Source: Bacteroides sp.
GTDB lineage: Bacteria; Bacteroidota; Bacteroidia; Bacteroidales; Bacteroidaceae
NCBI GenBank assembly: GCA_015060735.1
Contig: SUXX01000001.1
Span: forward strand, 94,681-158,680
DNA: 64,000 bases
Direction of reading: 5' to 3'
Notes under the pieces: generated by a model
Databases searched by the model: none
Told to the model about the DNA's origin: nothing
What the model saw: only the letters and a program-made list of their open reading frames with translations
Position numbers and translations under genes: made by a program
Part shown: positions 18,183 to 27,682 of the stretch, piece by piece
How positions within the stretch are numbered: position 1 is the first letter of the stretch
Layout: each line of letters starts with the position of its first letter

Positions 18183-19409
18183 TTATCGAATACGGAGTGT
18201 TTTTCCGGCAGTAATGTTGTTCCCACGAATACCATTTAATCGTCTGAGTTGGCTGACGGTTACCCCATATCTGCGGGCAATACCACCCAACGTATCACCG
18301 CGTCTGATTTTATGATATTTGGCTCCCTTGACATTCGAAGAACTTCCGGCATCGGATACGGCTACGGTTCTTCGCTTGTTGAGGTATTTCTTTTGGTCAA
18401 AAGCATAGATGCTGTCTTCTCTTTCGATAAAGAGATTGGCTGTATTGTTGGGTAAGCGTAATGCATACACTTTGCTATTTCCCGGAATGATGTCTTTTTT
18501 GTATTGAGGATTCAAGCTACGTAACTGTTCAATGTCAATGTTACATACACTGGCCACTTGTTGCAGATGCAAATCCTTGTTGATATGAACCGTGTCGGTG
18601 GTTGCCGGTAGTTGTGATTCCATCGGGCAAATGCCATGCTCGCAATAATAAGTCATTACGTAATTGGCCGCAATGAATCCCGGTACATATCCGCGGGTTT
18701 CTCTGGGCAGGAACGGGTAGATAGCCCAATAGTCCGTATTACCTCCGGCACGGCGGATGGCTTTGTTTACATTTCCGGGACCACAATTGTATGCAGCAAG
18801 TACCAGATTCCAGTCGTTGTAAATATTATATAGGTCTTTCAAGTAACGTACTGCAGCCCAGGTAGATTTTACAGGGTCGCGTCGTTCGTCTATCAGGCTA
18901 TTGTTGTCGAGACCGTAGATTTTTCCTGTACGGAGCATGAATTGCCACAATCCGGATGCACGTTGGCGGGACAGTGCTTTAGGATTCAGAGCAGATTCGA
19001 TGATTGGTAAATATTTCAGTTCCATTGGAAGATCGTAGGTATCCAATGCTTCTTCAAATAGGGGCATATAGAAATTGGCTGCAGCCAGCATGAAAGAAAC
19101 TTTGTTTCGGAGGCGTCCGGTATATGCTTCGATATGCTTTTTCACGATGTCATTGAAAGGCATTTCGATGACGGAAGGTATACGAGACAGACGATCGATG
19201 TATACCGAATCACTGACAACAGGGTTACTTGAAGTCATTTGGCAATTTTCATCGATACTTATCAAATACTTGGATTGCCAATCCCAGTAAAGGCTGTCCA
19301 TGTCTGACTGCATACTTTCTGGGAAGATGATTGTTTCTTCCTGTTCTGTCTGAGCTTGAATGCTTGTTATAAAGAGCGATAGGGTAATGCCAATTAAGAT
19401 GTTTCTCAT
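18183..19409 (-). CDS. Membrane-bound lytic murein transglycosylase (MltD-like, SLT + LysM)
   Basis: 408 residues. A signal peptide (MRNILIGITLSLFITSIQA) is followed by an SLT domain (about 115-260) with the catalytic glutamate in IIESALNPKALS and the GLWQFM motif, and by a C-terminal LysM domain (IRRGDTLGGIARRYGVT, about 366-408). It cleaves peptidoglycan glycan strands, forming 1,6-anhydro ends. It lies 11 bp downstream of the DUF5683 gene and closes the parA-parB-DUF5683 operon, a common order in Bacteroides. Confidence 0.94.
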   Translation of the reverse strand: MRNILIGITLSLFITSIQAQTEQEETIIFPESMQSDMDSLYWDWQSKYLISIDENCQMTSSNPVVSDSVYIDRLSRIPSVIEMPFNDIVKKHIEAYTGRLRNKVSFMLAAANFYMPLFEEALDTYDLPMELKYLPIIESALNPKALSRQRASGLWQFMLRTGKIYGLDNNSLIDERRDPVKSTWAAVRYLKDLYNIYNDWNLVLAAYNCGPGNVNKAIRRAGGNTDYWAIYPFLPRETRGYVPGFIAANYVMTYYCEHGICPMESQLPATTDTVHINKDLHLQQVASVCNIDIEQLRSLNPQYKKDIIPGNSKVYALRLPNNTANLFIEREDSIYAFDQKKYLNKRRTVAVSDAGSSSNVKGAKYHKIRRGDTLGGIARRYGVTVSQLRRLNGIRGNNITAGKTLRIR

Positions 19410-19420
19410 GTAACTTTATA

Positions 19421-20197
19421 TTAAAACTTTAAACTACATTGCAAACCAAGGGAATTGAAGTTCCTGGTCTTTTTATCGTTGATTATAGCGGGTTCTATTT
19501 TTAAACCAAGGTCTTTGGATATGTCGAAGTCGGAAAGTTCGGCATCTACGTATGCATCAATGACGGATAAAAGATATACTCCAATGAAGCAGAAAATACT
19601 AAGGTCTCTTTGACGCCGGAACATGTCTTTTCTTTTTTTGAATAACTCTTTATAGCGTGTTTCTTGTCCGGCAATACTTGAATTCAGCGGAAGGAAGTCT
19701 TCGTAGCTTTTCGTATTCGGATCGTCGTCCATGATGTCCAAATAGGCTTGCGAATAGTCTTTGTACATCTTGTTATTCCAATTTAAGGCATAGGTACATC
19801 CTACAAAACCTCCGTAGACGATGGGAAGTTTCCAGTATTTCCGGTTATATATCTGTCCTCCTCCGGGGAAAACCAAAGCTAACCAAATAGCACGGTTGGG
19901 GTTAGGGATGAAGCGTTTTTGGGGTATTGGAGCTTCCTGTTGCATCGAATCTGCCTGAAATGCAAGTCTGAATGTGTCTACAGGAGCTTCTAGTAGGGCT
20001 AATTCTTTTTTGTTCTTTTGGTCAAGACTGTCTGCAATTGCATCTTTAGGGGTATTTTGGATGGCTGATAGGGAATCTCTTGGAACGCCTTCGCGTCGTT
20101 GCTTTGCGTTTTGAGCATACAATTCCATACTTCCTGCTAGGATGAAAGCAAGAAGTATGATTACGGACTTAATATATGTATTGTAATATTTGTTCAA
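19421..20197 (-). CDS. DUF5683 domain-containing protein
   Basis: 258 residues with an N-terminal signal or anchor helix (about 8-28), a low-complexity linker, and a conserved region around NRAIWLALVFPGGGQIYNRKYWKLPIVYGG (split by two hydrophobic segments) that defines DUF5683. A further membrane helix lies near LSIFCFIGVYLLSVIDAY. The function is unknown. The gene sits 5 bp downstream of parB and upstream of a lytic transglycosylase, suggesting a cell-envelope role coordinated with chromosome partition; this is inference only. Confidence 0.85.
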   Translation of the reverse strand: MNKYYNTYIKSVIILLAFILAGSMELYAQNAKQRREGVPRDSLSAIQNTPKDAIADSLDQKNKKELALLEAPVDTFRLAFQADSMQQEAPIPQKRFIPNPNRAIWLALVFPGGGQIYNRKYWKLPIVYGGFVGCTYALNWNNKMYKDYSQAYLDIMDDDPNTKSYEDFLPLNSSIAGQETRYKELFKKRKDMFRRQRDLSIFCFIGVYLLSVIDAYVDAELSDFDISKDLGLKIEPAIINDKKTRNFNSLGLQCSLKF

Positions 20198-20202
20198 TGT
20201 CT

Positions 20203-21096
20203 TTAATTTTTCTTTAATGAATCCAGAATCTCCATGATTCGTTCCAAATCTTCTTCGCTGTTGAAAGGAATACTAATTTTCCCTTTTCCTTTGGAAGAAC
20301 AGGATAATTGTACTTTCGAATTAAAAAAGCCACACAAATGTTTCTGCAAAATTACGTATTCTTCCGATAATTTGCTGCCATTGGCTGTTATTTTCTTTTT
20401 TCCGCTTGAAATAGATTCTCCGGAAGTCAAGGCTTTAACGATTTCTTCAACTTTCCGGACGGAGTATCCTTGTGATTGAATTTCATTAAAAATGCGGATT
20501 TGGGTTTTAGGGTCATCCAAGGCCAAAAGAGCACGTGCGTGTCCCATATCTATTTCCTTGTTTTTTAATGCAACTTGGATTAAAGCCGGTAACTTAAGTA
20601 ATCTCAGATAATTGGCTATGGTTGTTCTTTTTTTACCAACTCGCTCGCTGAGACGTTCTTGGGTCAAGTTGTATTGCTCCAGCAAATGTTGGTAGGCCAA
20701 TGCTATTTCCAGTGAATTCAAGTCTTCACGTTGAATATTCTCTATCAGAGCCATTTCCATGACATTCTCGTCATCGGCAGTCCGGATATAAGCCGGAATT
20801 GTTTTCAATCCGGCTTGCACGGAAGCACGGTATCTTCTTTCACCCGCAATGATTTGATAGGAATCCTCACTGAGCTGACGTAATGTTATCGGTTGGATAA
20901 TGCCTATTTCAGAGATGGAATCGCTTAACTCTTGCAATGCTACAGGGTCAAATTCACGTCGGGGTTGGTTTGGGTTAACGGAAATCTTACTCAGTTCTAT
21001 CTCGTTGATAGAAGAAGATCCGGATGTCTTTATTTCTTCTGTAGAAATCAGAGCATCAAGGCCACGGCCTAAAGCAAATTTTTTCTGTACAGCCAT
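20203..21096 (-). CDS. parB: Chromosome partitioning protein ParB
   Basis: A 297-residue ParB/Spo0J-type CTPase and DNA-binding protein. It has the ParB N-terminal motif (QPRREFDPVALQELSDSI), the GERRYRA box, a helix-turn-helix (LTQERLSERVGKKRTTIANYLRLLKLP) and a C-terminal dimerisation region. It spreads from parS sites to organise and segregate the origin region. It starts 3 bp after the parA stop. No match to the TGTTTCACGTGAAACA parS consensus was noticed in the window. Confidence 0.96.
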   Translation of the reverse strand: MAVQKKFALGRGLDALISTEEIKTSGSSSINEIELSKISVNPNQPRREFDPVALQELSDSISEIGIIQPITLRQLSEDSYQIIAGERRYRASVQAGLKTIPAYIRTADDENVMEMALIENIQREDLNSLEIALAYQHLLEQYNLTQERLSERVGKKRTTIANYLRLLKLPALIQVALKNKEIDMGHARALLALDDPKTQIRIFNEIQSQGYSVRKVEEIVKALTSGESISSGKKKITANGSKLSEEYVILQKHLCGFFNSKVQLSCSSKGKGKISIPFNSEEDLERIMEILDSLKKN

Positions 21097-21099
21097 TTC

Positions 21100-21867
21100 T
21101 TATTTGTTGTTACGGGTAATTATTTCTTGTGCTAATGCCAAATGATTTTTGGCTCCATTGGATTCTGCATCATATAAGATGGCAGGAACACCGTGACTGG
21201 GAGCCTCGCTGAGTTTGACATTACGGTTTATAATTGTCTTAAATACAAGTTCCTGAAAATGTCTCTTAACCTCGTCGTATATTTGGTTAGCCAAACGTAA
21301 GCGAGAATCAAACATTGTCAAGAGGAAACCTTCTATTTCAAGTCTTGTGTTCAACTTTGACTTGATTATTTTGATGGTGTTCAGCAATTTACTGATACCT
21401 TCCAAGGCAAAATACTCACATTGTACCGGAATGATGACAGAGTCAGCAGCGGTTAGTGCATTAACTGTTATAAGTCCCAATGAAGGAGAACAGTCTATCA
21501 GAATATAATCGTATTCATTCTTCATGGGGGCCAGTACTTTCTTCATTATTTTTTCCCGGCTTTCCAGATTGAGCATTTCAATTTCTGCTCCAACTAAATC
21601 GATGTGCGATGGAATAATGTCCAATCCATCGATGTCGGTCGTGTATATGGCTTCTCTAATGTCTGTCTGATTAATCAGGCATTCATAGATGGAGCATTCC
21701 ACTTCTTTGATGTCTACACCTAAACCGGATGAGGCATTGGCCTGAGGATCAGCGTCAATTACCAAGACTTTTTTCTCTAGGGTTGCCAGAGAAGCAGCTA
21801 AGTTAATTGTCGTTGTTGTTTTTCCTACACCACCTTTTTGGTTCGCTAAAGCTATAATTTTTCCCAT
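21100..21867 (-). CDS. parA: Chromosome partitioning ATPase ParA (Soj)
   Basis: 255 residues, starting at MGKIIALANQ. The deviant Walker A motif KGGVGKTT is at residues 11-18, followed by IDADPQANASSGLG and IDCSPSLGLITVNAL, as in chromosomal ParA/Soj ATPases. The frame extends 16 codons upstream, but that extension is not family-like. First gene of the par operon; a -7 TATCTTTG (21984-21991) and a pair of 13-bp direct repeats lie upstream. Confidence 0.96.
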   Translation of the reverse strand: MGKIIALANQKGGVGKTTTTINLAASLATLEKKVLVIDADPQANASSGLGVDIKEVECSIYECLINQTDIREAIYTTDIDGLDIIPSHIDLVGAEIEMLNLESREKIMKKVLAPMKNEYDYILIDCSPSLGLITVNALTAADSVIIPVQCEYFALEGISKLLNTIKIIKSKLNTRLEIEGFLLTMFDSRLRLANQIYDEVKRHFQELVFKTIINRNVKLSEAPSHGVPAILYDAESNGAKNHLALAQEIITRNNK

Positions 21868-21944
21868 AATCGTCGTTTTTTCTGCTGCGAAATAACGAAT
21901 AATAGCCGACAACACCTATTAATTTGTGCAGACATTTCCCAAAC

Positions 21945-21977
21945 TGTTGATAACTTGTCGGTTTTGTTAATAACTTG
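21945..21977. promoter_or_regulatory. Paired 13-bp direct repeats upstream of parA
   Basis: TGTTGATAACTTG (21945-21957) and TGTTAATAACTTG (21965-21977) start exactly 20 bp apart, two helical turns. Their reverse complements contain TTATCAACA and TTATTAACA, one and two mismatches from the DnaA box TTATCCACA. They lie between the parA -7 element and the gene, so they could be an operator or DnaA-type sites. Confidence 0.45.
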
Positions 21978-22114
21978 ACCGGGCAAAGATAATTATTTCC
22001 TCGTAAAATTGAATGTTTTTTTGTACCTCCTTGTAGAAGATTAAGATTATTTTCTAAATCCAACAGAATAGTTCGGGCAAAGATTGTATCTTTACGCATG
22101 AAATTAATAAGAAT

Positions 22115-22894
22115 ATGTTTATGAAGAATGAAAAACCTCTAATATTAATCTCGAACGATGATGGTGTGAATGCCAAAGGGCTTCATGAATTGGTTAATGC
22201 GTTAGCTGGGTTAGGTGAAATAATAGTGATGGCTCCGGATGGCCCTCGTTCGGGTGCTTCTTGTGCCATCACTTCGGAATATCCGATTAAATACCATGAG
22301 GTGGAACAGAAACAGGATTTGACTATCTATAAATGTAACGGTACTCCTGTTGATTGCATGAAACTGGCTTTGTTCGAGTTGTTACCTCGTTGTCCGGATT
22401 TGATTCTCAGTGGTATCAATCATGGAGATAATTCTTCGGTAAATATCCATTATTCCGGAACAATGGGAGTTGTCATTGAAGGTTGCCTGAAGGGAATTCC
22501 TTCAATTGGTTTTTCACTCTGCAATCATGCTGTGGATGCGGATTTTAGTAAGATGCTTCCATATGTAAGGCAAATTGTGGTTGAAACACTGAAAAATGGT
22601 CTTCCTCAGGGAACATGCTTAAATGTAAATGCTCCTATGGCCGATGAAATTAGAGGGGTACGTATCTGTCGCCAGACAAAAGGAGAGTGGACTAATGAAT
22701 GGAAGCAGAATAACCATCCGCGAGGTGGAAAATATTTCTGGTTGACCGGTAGTTATTCCAATTTGGAACCAAAGGCGGAAGACACAGATCAGTGGGCCTT
22801 GTCGAACAACTTTATTGCGATTACTCCGGTTCAGGTAGATATGACTGCTTATACATTTTTGGACGAATTAAAACACTGGAATTTGGCGTTATGA
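22115..22894 (+). CDS. surE: 5'/3'-nucleotidase SurE
   Basis: A 259-residue metal-dependent nucleoside monophosphatase. It has the SurE signature ILISNDDGVNAKGL with the metal-binding DD, PDGPRSGASCAIT, and the SGINHGDN motif with the conserved asparagine. An in-frame ATG two codons downstream is an equally possible start. Its stop overlaps the lpxB start (ATGA), so the two genes are translationally coupled. Confidence 0.95.
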   Translation: MFMKNEKPLILISNDDGVNAKGLHELVNALAGLGEIIVMAPDGPRSGASCAITSEYPIKYHEVEQKQDLTIYKCNGTPVDCMKLALFELLPRCPDLILSGINHGDNSSVNIHYSGTMGVVIEGCLKGIPSIGFSLCNHAVDADFSKMLPYVRQIVVETLKNGLPQGTCLNVNAPMADEIRGVRICRQTKGEWTNEWKQNNHPRGGKYFWLTGSYSNLEPKAEDTDQWALSNNFIAITPVQVDMTAYTFLDELKHWNLAL

Positions 22895-24036
22895 AATATT
22901 ATTTAATCGTTGGTGAAGCTTCAGGAGATTTGCATGCATCTAATTTGATGTGGGCATTAAAGGAACTGGATAAACAAGCGGAGTTCCGTTTTTTGGGTGG
23001 AGATTTGATGGCTAAGGCAGGAGGACATTGTGTCAAACATTATAAGGATATGGCTTATATGGGCTTTATACCGGTATTGCTTCATCTTCGAACAATATTC
23101 AAAAACATGGACTTATGTAAAAAGGATATTGTGACATGGAAACCGGATGTGGTTATATTGGTTGATTATCCTGGTTTTAACCTGAAAATAGCTGAATTTA
23201 TAAAAAAGGAAACAACGATTCCGGTTTACTATTATATCTCCCCGAAGATTTGGGCTTGGAAAGAATATCGGATTAAGAATATAAAACGGGATGTAGATGA
23301 ATTATTCTCTATATTGCCGTTTGAGGTTGATTTTTTTGCCAAACATCAGTATACCATTCATTATGTAGGAAACCCTTGTGTCGATGCAGTGGGGCATTTT
23401 AAGGAAACGGGCGGTGATTCTTTTGAATGGTTTGTCGCCGATAATAAGTTGGATAAGAAACCGGTTATTGCTTTGTTGGCTGGAAGCCGAAAGCAAGAAA
23501 TAAAGGATAATTTACCCAAAATGCTAGAGGCGGTAAAACCGTTTTTGAATGATTTTCAAATAGTTGTGGCTGGTGCTCCGGGAATTGATACTGCTTATTA
23601 TGACTCTTATATGAATACGGACATTCCGGCACAAATCATATTTAATCAAACTTATCGTTTGCTTGGACATGCTCAGGCAGCATTGGTGACATCAGGAACA
23701 GCGACTTTGGAAACGGCTTTATTCAAAGTGCCTCAAGTGGTGTGTTATTATATCCCGATGGGAAAACTAATTTCGTTGTTACGCAAATGGTTTTTGAAGG
23801 TTAAATATATATCTTTGGTAAACCTGGTGGCCAACAAAGAGGTGGTACGTGAATTAGTGGCCGATGAAATGAATGTTGGAAATATTCGTAAAGAATTGGC
23901 CGAAGTGCTGTATGATAACACTTCAGGACGTATTCGGATGCTTGAAGAATATGAGCGGATGATTCAACGATTAGGCCCGGCGGGTGCTTCCCGCCAGGCT
24001 GCTTCCAAGATGGTGGAACTATTAAATAAAAGATAG
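22891..24036 (+). CDS. lpxB: Lipid-A-disaccharide synthase
   Basis: Transfers UDP-2,3-diacylglucosamine to lipid X to give the lipid A disaccharide at the inner membrane. The 381-residue protein belongs to glycosyltransferase family 19: GEASGDLHASNLM at the N-terminus, VDYPGFNLKIAEF, YYISPKIWAWKEYR, LLAGSRKQEI and TSGTATLE. The frame is open into surE, but MKYYLIVGEASGDLH is the family start and overlaps the surE stop. It ends in a 15-bp tail-to-tail overlap with cdsA. Confidence 0.96.
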   Translation: MKYYLIVGEASGDLHASNLMWALKELDKQAEFRFLGGDLMAKAGGHCVKHYKDMAYMGFIPVLLHLRTIFKNMDLCKKDIVTWKPDVVILVDYPGFNLKIAEFIKKETTIPVYYYISPKIWAWKEYRIKNIKRDVDELFSILPFEVDFFAKHQYTIHYVGNPCVDAVGHFKETGGDSFEWFVADNKLDKKPVIALLAGSRKQEIKDNLPKMLEAVKPFLNDFQIVVAGAPGIDTAYYDSYMNTDIPAQIIFNQTYRLLGHAQAALVTSGTATLETALFKVPQVVCYYIPMGKLISLLRKWFLKVKYISLVNLVANKEVVRELVADEMNVGNIRKELAEVLYDNTSGRIRMLEEYERMIQRLGPAGASRQAASKMVELLNKR

Positions 24037-24858
24037 TAAATATAGGTAGACAACGGCCGCTGGAACAGCTAAGATAGTGCTGTCAAAGCGGTCGAGTATG
24101 CCACCATGTCCGGGAAGAATGTTCCCGGAATCTTTAATCCCTAAATGACGTTTCATTAGCGATTCGGTTAAATCACCCCATGTGCCGAAGACTACGACAG
24201 TTAATGCCAAGCCAATCCAAGCTCCGATTGAAAGGATGGGGAAGAAGTGAGCTAATGCAAATGATGCCGCAATGCAAAATACAGCTCCACCAATGGAGCC
24301 TTCCCACGATTTCTTAGGGGAAATTCGTTTAAACAAAGGGTGTTTGCCGAAAAGCACACCTGTACAATAAGCACCGGTATCATTCATCCAATTAAAGATG
24401 AAGATGGATAAGGGGAATATGAATAGGTATTGGGATGTTGAACTAAACGAATCGCTTTGGAAAGCCAATACATTCAATAAAGCAAAAGGTAATGCGATAT
24501 ATAGTTGGCTGAACATGGCATAGGCCCAACTGTTTAGTGGATTTTCTTTCTTTAAATACAGTTCGCTGACCATTAAATAAATTAAAATAATCAGATAAGG
24601 AATGAAAATGTTTGTTTGGACGGGATTCATACCGTAATAAAAGAAGCATAGAAAGAGGGTAATGCTTCCTAACATACAAATAGCCCGGTTTACTTTAACT
24701 CCTTCTTGTGAATTTACCAATTGGCAGAATTCTGCCGTAGCCATGGCACTGATTAGACAGAATAATATACCAAAAGATAAGGGACTTCCGATGATGCAAC
24801 CGGCCAATACTGCTACGAATATTAGTCCTGTAATGGCCCTTTGTATGAAATTCTTCAT
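24022..24858 (-). CDS. cdsA: Phosphatidate cytidylyltransferase
   Basis: Makes CDP-diacylglycerol for phospholipid synthesis. The 278-residue polytopic membrane protein carries the family signature near the C-terminus (KKSWEGSIGG and, further on, LGIKDSGNILPGHGGILDRFDS). An upstream open extension of 52 codons is rich in Lys/Arg and overlaps ftsH out of frame; MKNFIQRAITGLIFVAV is the natural start because a membrane helix begins there. Last gene of the rsfS-ftsH-cdsA operon. Confidence 0.95.
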   Translation of the reverse strand: MKNFIQRAITGLIFVAVLAGCIIGSPLSFGILFCLISAMATAEFCQLVNSQEGVKVNRAICMLGSITLFLCFFYYGMNPVQTNIFIPYLIILIYLMVSELYLKKENPLNSWAYAMFSQLYIALPFALLNVLAFQSDSFSSTSQYLFIFPLSIFIFNWMNDTGAYCTGVLFGKHPLFKRISPKKSWEGSIGGAVFCIAASFALAHFFPILSIGAWIGLALTVVVFGTWGDLTESLMKRHLGIKDSGNILPGHGGILDRFDSTILAVPAAVVYLYLLSFI

Positions 24859-24880
24859 GATTCGTTCTTTTAAATATGAC

Positions 24881-26851
24881 TTATTTGTTATCCAACATAG
24901 GTGTTTCTTCCTTTTTGTCGGTAGGTAATTGCTTGTTTTCTTCTTGCGACATGATTTCTTCCGAGCGTGAAGCCCAAGGACGTTTCCCGAAAATTTGTTC
25001 GACGTCATCAGCAAAGATAACTTCTTTTTCCATTAAAAGTTGAGCCAATTGGGCATGACCTTCTTGATGTTTCAATAAAAGCTCTTTGGCACGTTCGTAT
25101 TGTTCATTAATCATGCGTTTTACTTCTTCGTCTATCAACTCGGCCGTACGTTCGCTGTATGGCTTGTTGAAAGCGTATTCATCGTTGTTATAATAACACA
25201 GATTCGGGAGCTTGTCGCTCATACCTGCATAGGCAATCATACCATATGATTGTTTGGTGACTCTTTCCAGGTCGTTCATGGCCCCAGTCGAAATGTGTCC
25301 GGTAAACAATTCCTCTGCAGCTCTTCCCCCCAAGGTAGCACACATTTCGTCCAACATCTGTTCTTTGGTGGTAATCTGTCTTTCCTCAGGTAGGTACCAG
25401 GCAGCTCCCAATGCACGGCCTCGTGGAACAATTGTTACCTTGATAAGCGGATTGGCATGTTCCAAGAACCAGGAAAGGGTTGCATGACCGGCTTCATGGA
25501 GTGCTATTGTTCTCTTTTCGTGGGTTGTCATGACCTTGGTTTTCTTTTCCAGTCCACCGATAATGCGGTCTACTGCATCTAAGAAATCTTGTTTGCCTAC
25601 GGCGTCTTTCTTGTGACGGGCAGCAATGAGGGCTGCTTCATTACACACATTGGCAATGTCAGCACCACTAAACCCCGGGGTTTGTCTGGCTAGTAATTCC
25701 GGATCGACAGTGCTGTCTAATTTTAATGGCTTTAAGTGAACTTCAAATACGGCTTTACGCTCATTTAAGTCAGGTAAATCGACATGAATTTGTCGGTCGA
25801 AACGTCCGGCTCGTAACAATGCTTTGTCCAAAATATCAGCACGGTTGGTTGCAGCCAAGATGATAACTCCACTGTTCGAACCAAAGCCGTCCATTTCGGT
25901 AAGTAATTGGTTCAGTGTGCTTTCTCGTTCATCGTTTCCACCCATGTTCGGGTTCTTACCGCGAGCTCGTCCCACGGCATCTATTTCGTCAATGAAAATG
26001 ATACACGGTGCCTTTTCTTTGGCTTGTCTGAACAAGTCGCGAACGCGGGAGGCACCTACACCCACAAACATTTCTACAAAATCAGAACCAGACATGGAGA
26101 AGAAAGGTACATCTGCTTCACCGGCTACGGCCTTAGCCAATAAGGTCTTTCCGGTTCCCGGAGGGCCGACCAGCAAAGCTCCTTTAGGGATTTTACCCCC
26201 TAGTTCGGTGTATTTCTCCGGTTGTTTTAAAAAGTCAACTATTTCTTGTATCTCTTGTTTTGCTCCTTCTTGACCAGCCACATCCTTAAAGGTGATTCGG
26301 TTGGTATTATCTCCCTTTTCGTAAACTTGAGCTTTGCTCTTTCCTACATTGAAAGGATTATTTGCTCCAAGTCCGCCACCTCCACTCATGCGTCGCATCA
26401 TGAAAATCCAAATCCCGATGAAGAAAAGAAGAGGGGCAATGTTCCAAAATAAGGTGCCGAACATGTCTGATTTCTTTTCGTAGCTGATTGCTCCGGTGAA
26501 TTTTCCTTCTTTCTGTGCCTCTTCCAGAAATTTGTCTAATGATTCTATGGAACCAACTTCTACAAATAGAATGGGGCTTCGTCCTACTTTCTTATAATCT
26601 TCCTTAAATACGTCTTTTACATATTCCGGTTTAAGCGTCATTTCAACGGTGTTGTCATTATACGCTGTAATTTTACTGGCATATCCTTTGTTCACCATTT
26701 CTTTGAACTCGGTATATGTCAAACGCTTGTTAAGTCCGGCACTTTCATCGCTTGAAAAGTACAGGAAAGCAAATGTCATTGCTATAAAGATGTATAGCCA
26801 GCTTAAATTAAAGCGTGGCATATTCATTTTAGGTTTATTGTCGTTGCTCAT
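24881..26851 (-). CDS. ftsH: ATP-dependent zinc metalloprotease FtsH
   Basis: Membrane-anchored AAA+ protease for quality control of membrane proteins and regulators. 656 residues: two membrane helices (about 15-33 and 131-152) around a periplasmic domain, an AAA module with Walker A GPPGTGKT, Walker B IIFIDEID and the SRH arginines, then the M41 peptidase with HEAGH. A Gly-rich linker ([10 protein letters not shown]) follows the second helix. The acidic, lysine-rich tail is typical of Bacteroidota. Twelve bases separate it from rsfS. Confidence 0.97.
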   Translation of the reverse strand: MSNDNKPKMNMPRFNLSWLYIFIAMTFAFLYFSSDESAGLNKRLTYTEFKEMVNKGYASKITAYNDNTVEMTLKPEYVKDVFKEDYKKVGRSPILFVEVGSIESLDKFLEEAQKEGKFTGAISYEKKSDMFGTLFWNIAPLLFFIGIWIFMMRRMSGGGGLGANNPFNVGKSKAQVYEKGDNTNRITFKDVAGQEGAKQEIQEIVDFLKQPEKYTELGGKIPKGALLVGPPGTGKTLLAKAVAGEADVPFFSMSGSDFVEMFVGVGASRVRDLFRQAKEKAPCIIFIDEIDAVGRARGKNPNMGGNDERESTLNQLLTEMDGFGSNSGVIILAATNRADILDKALLRAGRFDRQIHVDLPDLNERKAVFEVHLKPLKLDSTVDPELLARQTPGFSGADIANVCNEAALIAARHKKDAVGKQDFLDAVDRIIGGLEKKTKVMTTHEKRTIALHEAGHATLSWFLEHANPLIKVTIVPRGRALGAAWYLPEERQITTKEQMLDEMCATLGGRAAEELFTGHISTGAMNDLERVTKQSYGMIAYAGMSDKLPNLCYYNNDEYAFNKPYSERTAELIDEEVKRMINEQYERAKELLLKHQEGHAQLAQLLMEKEVIFADDVEQIFGKRPWASRSEEIMSQEENKQLPTDKKEETPMLDNK

Positions 26852-26863
26852 TGTCTCTGTCGA

Positions 26864-27214
26864 TTAATCAATGTCAGGAATGTAGGTCAATTTGGCATCG
26901 GCCCAAAGATTTTCCAAATTGTAGAAGTCTCTGGCTTCCGGTAAGAATATATGCACTAATACATCGCTATAATCCATTGCTACCCATTGTGCGTTTCTAA
27001 GTCCGTCGATGGCTGAAGGTTTGTTGTGTGTCTCTTTTCGGACATAATCTTCAACGAAGTCGGCGATGACGGAAACTTGTGATGGGGAGTTCCCTTGACA
27101 TATAATGAAATAGTTGCAAATGGTATCGTCAATTCCGGTTAAATCGGCTATGACGATGTTTTTTCCTTTTTTTTCTTGAATTCCTTCTGTTATCTTTTTT
27201 ACTAAAATATTCAT
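26864..27214 (-). CDS. rsfS: Ribosome silencing factor RsfS
   Basis: A 116-residue RsfS/YbeB/Iojap protein that binds L14 on the large subunit and blocks subunit joining when nutrients are scarce. Conserved segments ICQGNSPSQVSVIADFVEDYV, GLRNAQWVAMDYSDVLVHIFLPEARDFYNLENLW (shown as a family block) are recognisable. First gene of the rsfS-ftsH-cdsA operon. Confidence 0.95.
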   Translation of the reverse strand: MNILVKKITEGIQEKKGKNIVIADLTGIDDTICNYFIICQGNSPSQVSVIADFVEDYVRKETHNKPSAIDGLRNAQWVAMDYSDVLVHIFLPEARDFYNLENLWADAKLTYIPDID

Positions 27215-27389
27215 TCTTTTATTTTACTATATGCGGTAAAACATGTTTGTTTTTTCTGAATATAAAATACAAAGATACTTGGTTTTATGATATGAACGAA
27301 AAAAAGGGTGTGAAATGTGTGCTGTTTTTGTTTTTTTAGGAGATACGGAAATTTCTTTTTCGTCTTTTAGCAAAAAAAACATGGATTTT

Positions 27390-27420
27390 TTTGTCGGGTA
27401 ATAAAATAGTAGTATATTTG
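27390..27420 (+). promoter_or_regulatory. Promoter of tRNA-Gln
   Basis: A -33 TTTG (27390-27393), 19 bp and a -7 TATATTTG (27413-27420) match the Bacteroides consensus exactly. The tRNA begins 38 bp downstream. Confidence 0.8.
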
Positions 27421-27458
27421 CAGCGTCAAAAACGGAACGGGTGGTTCTGTTTATAGTT

Positions 27459-27529
27459 TGGACTATGGTGTAATGGTAACACAACAGATTCTGGTCCTGT
27501 TTTTCCAGGTTCGAGTCCTGGTAGTCCAA
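27459..27529 (+). tRNA. tRNA-Gln (anticodon CTG)
   Basis: 71-nt cloverleaf: acceptor TGGACTA/TAGTCCA, D stem GTGT/ACAC, anticodon loop TTCTGGT giving CTG, T arm CCAGG-TTCGAGT-CCTGG, discriminator A. The last pair of the anticodon stem (31-39) is A-C. CCA is not encoded. Confidence 0.9.
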
Positions 27530-27552
27530 CGAACAATGGGTTAAAAACAAAG

Positions 27553-27590
27553 AGCCTGCAAGCGTAAAAGTTTGCAGGCTTATTTTTTTT
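27553..27590 (+). terminator. Terminator of the tRNA-Gln transcript
   Basis: A 9-bp perfect stem AGCCTGCAA/TTGCAGGCT (27553-27561 with 27572-27580) is followed by TATTTTTTTT. Confidence 0.88.
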
Positions 27591-27673
27591 AGGCACTGAT
27601 TACACGGATTAATACGGTTTTTATGTATGCTTATGCCTGAATTTTATCCGTGAAATCCGTGTAGTCAGTGCCT
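27591..27673. repeat. Inverted-repeat element (GCACTGATTACACGGATT family)
   Basis: Two 20-bp arms, 27591-27610 and 27654-27673, are inverted copies of each other with one mismatch and a 43-bp loop. It sits between the tRNA-Gln terminator and the 3' end of the DUF349 gene. It looks like a non-autonomous palindromic element that may also act as a terminator. Confidence 0.75.
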
Positions 27674-27682
27674 GAATAATTA

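Noticed and set aside
20203..21867. parS site next to parAB
   Set aside because: No match to the TGTTTCACGTGAAACA consensus was noticed by eye in this neighbourhood; absence is not proven without a pattern search.
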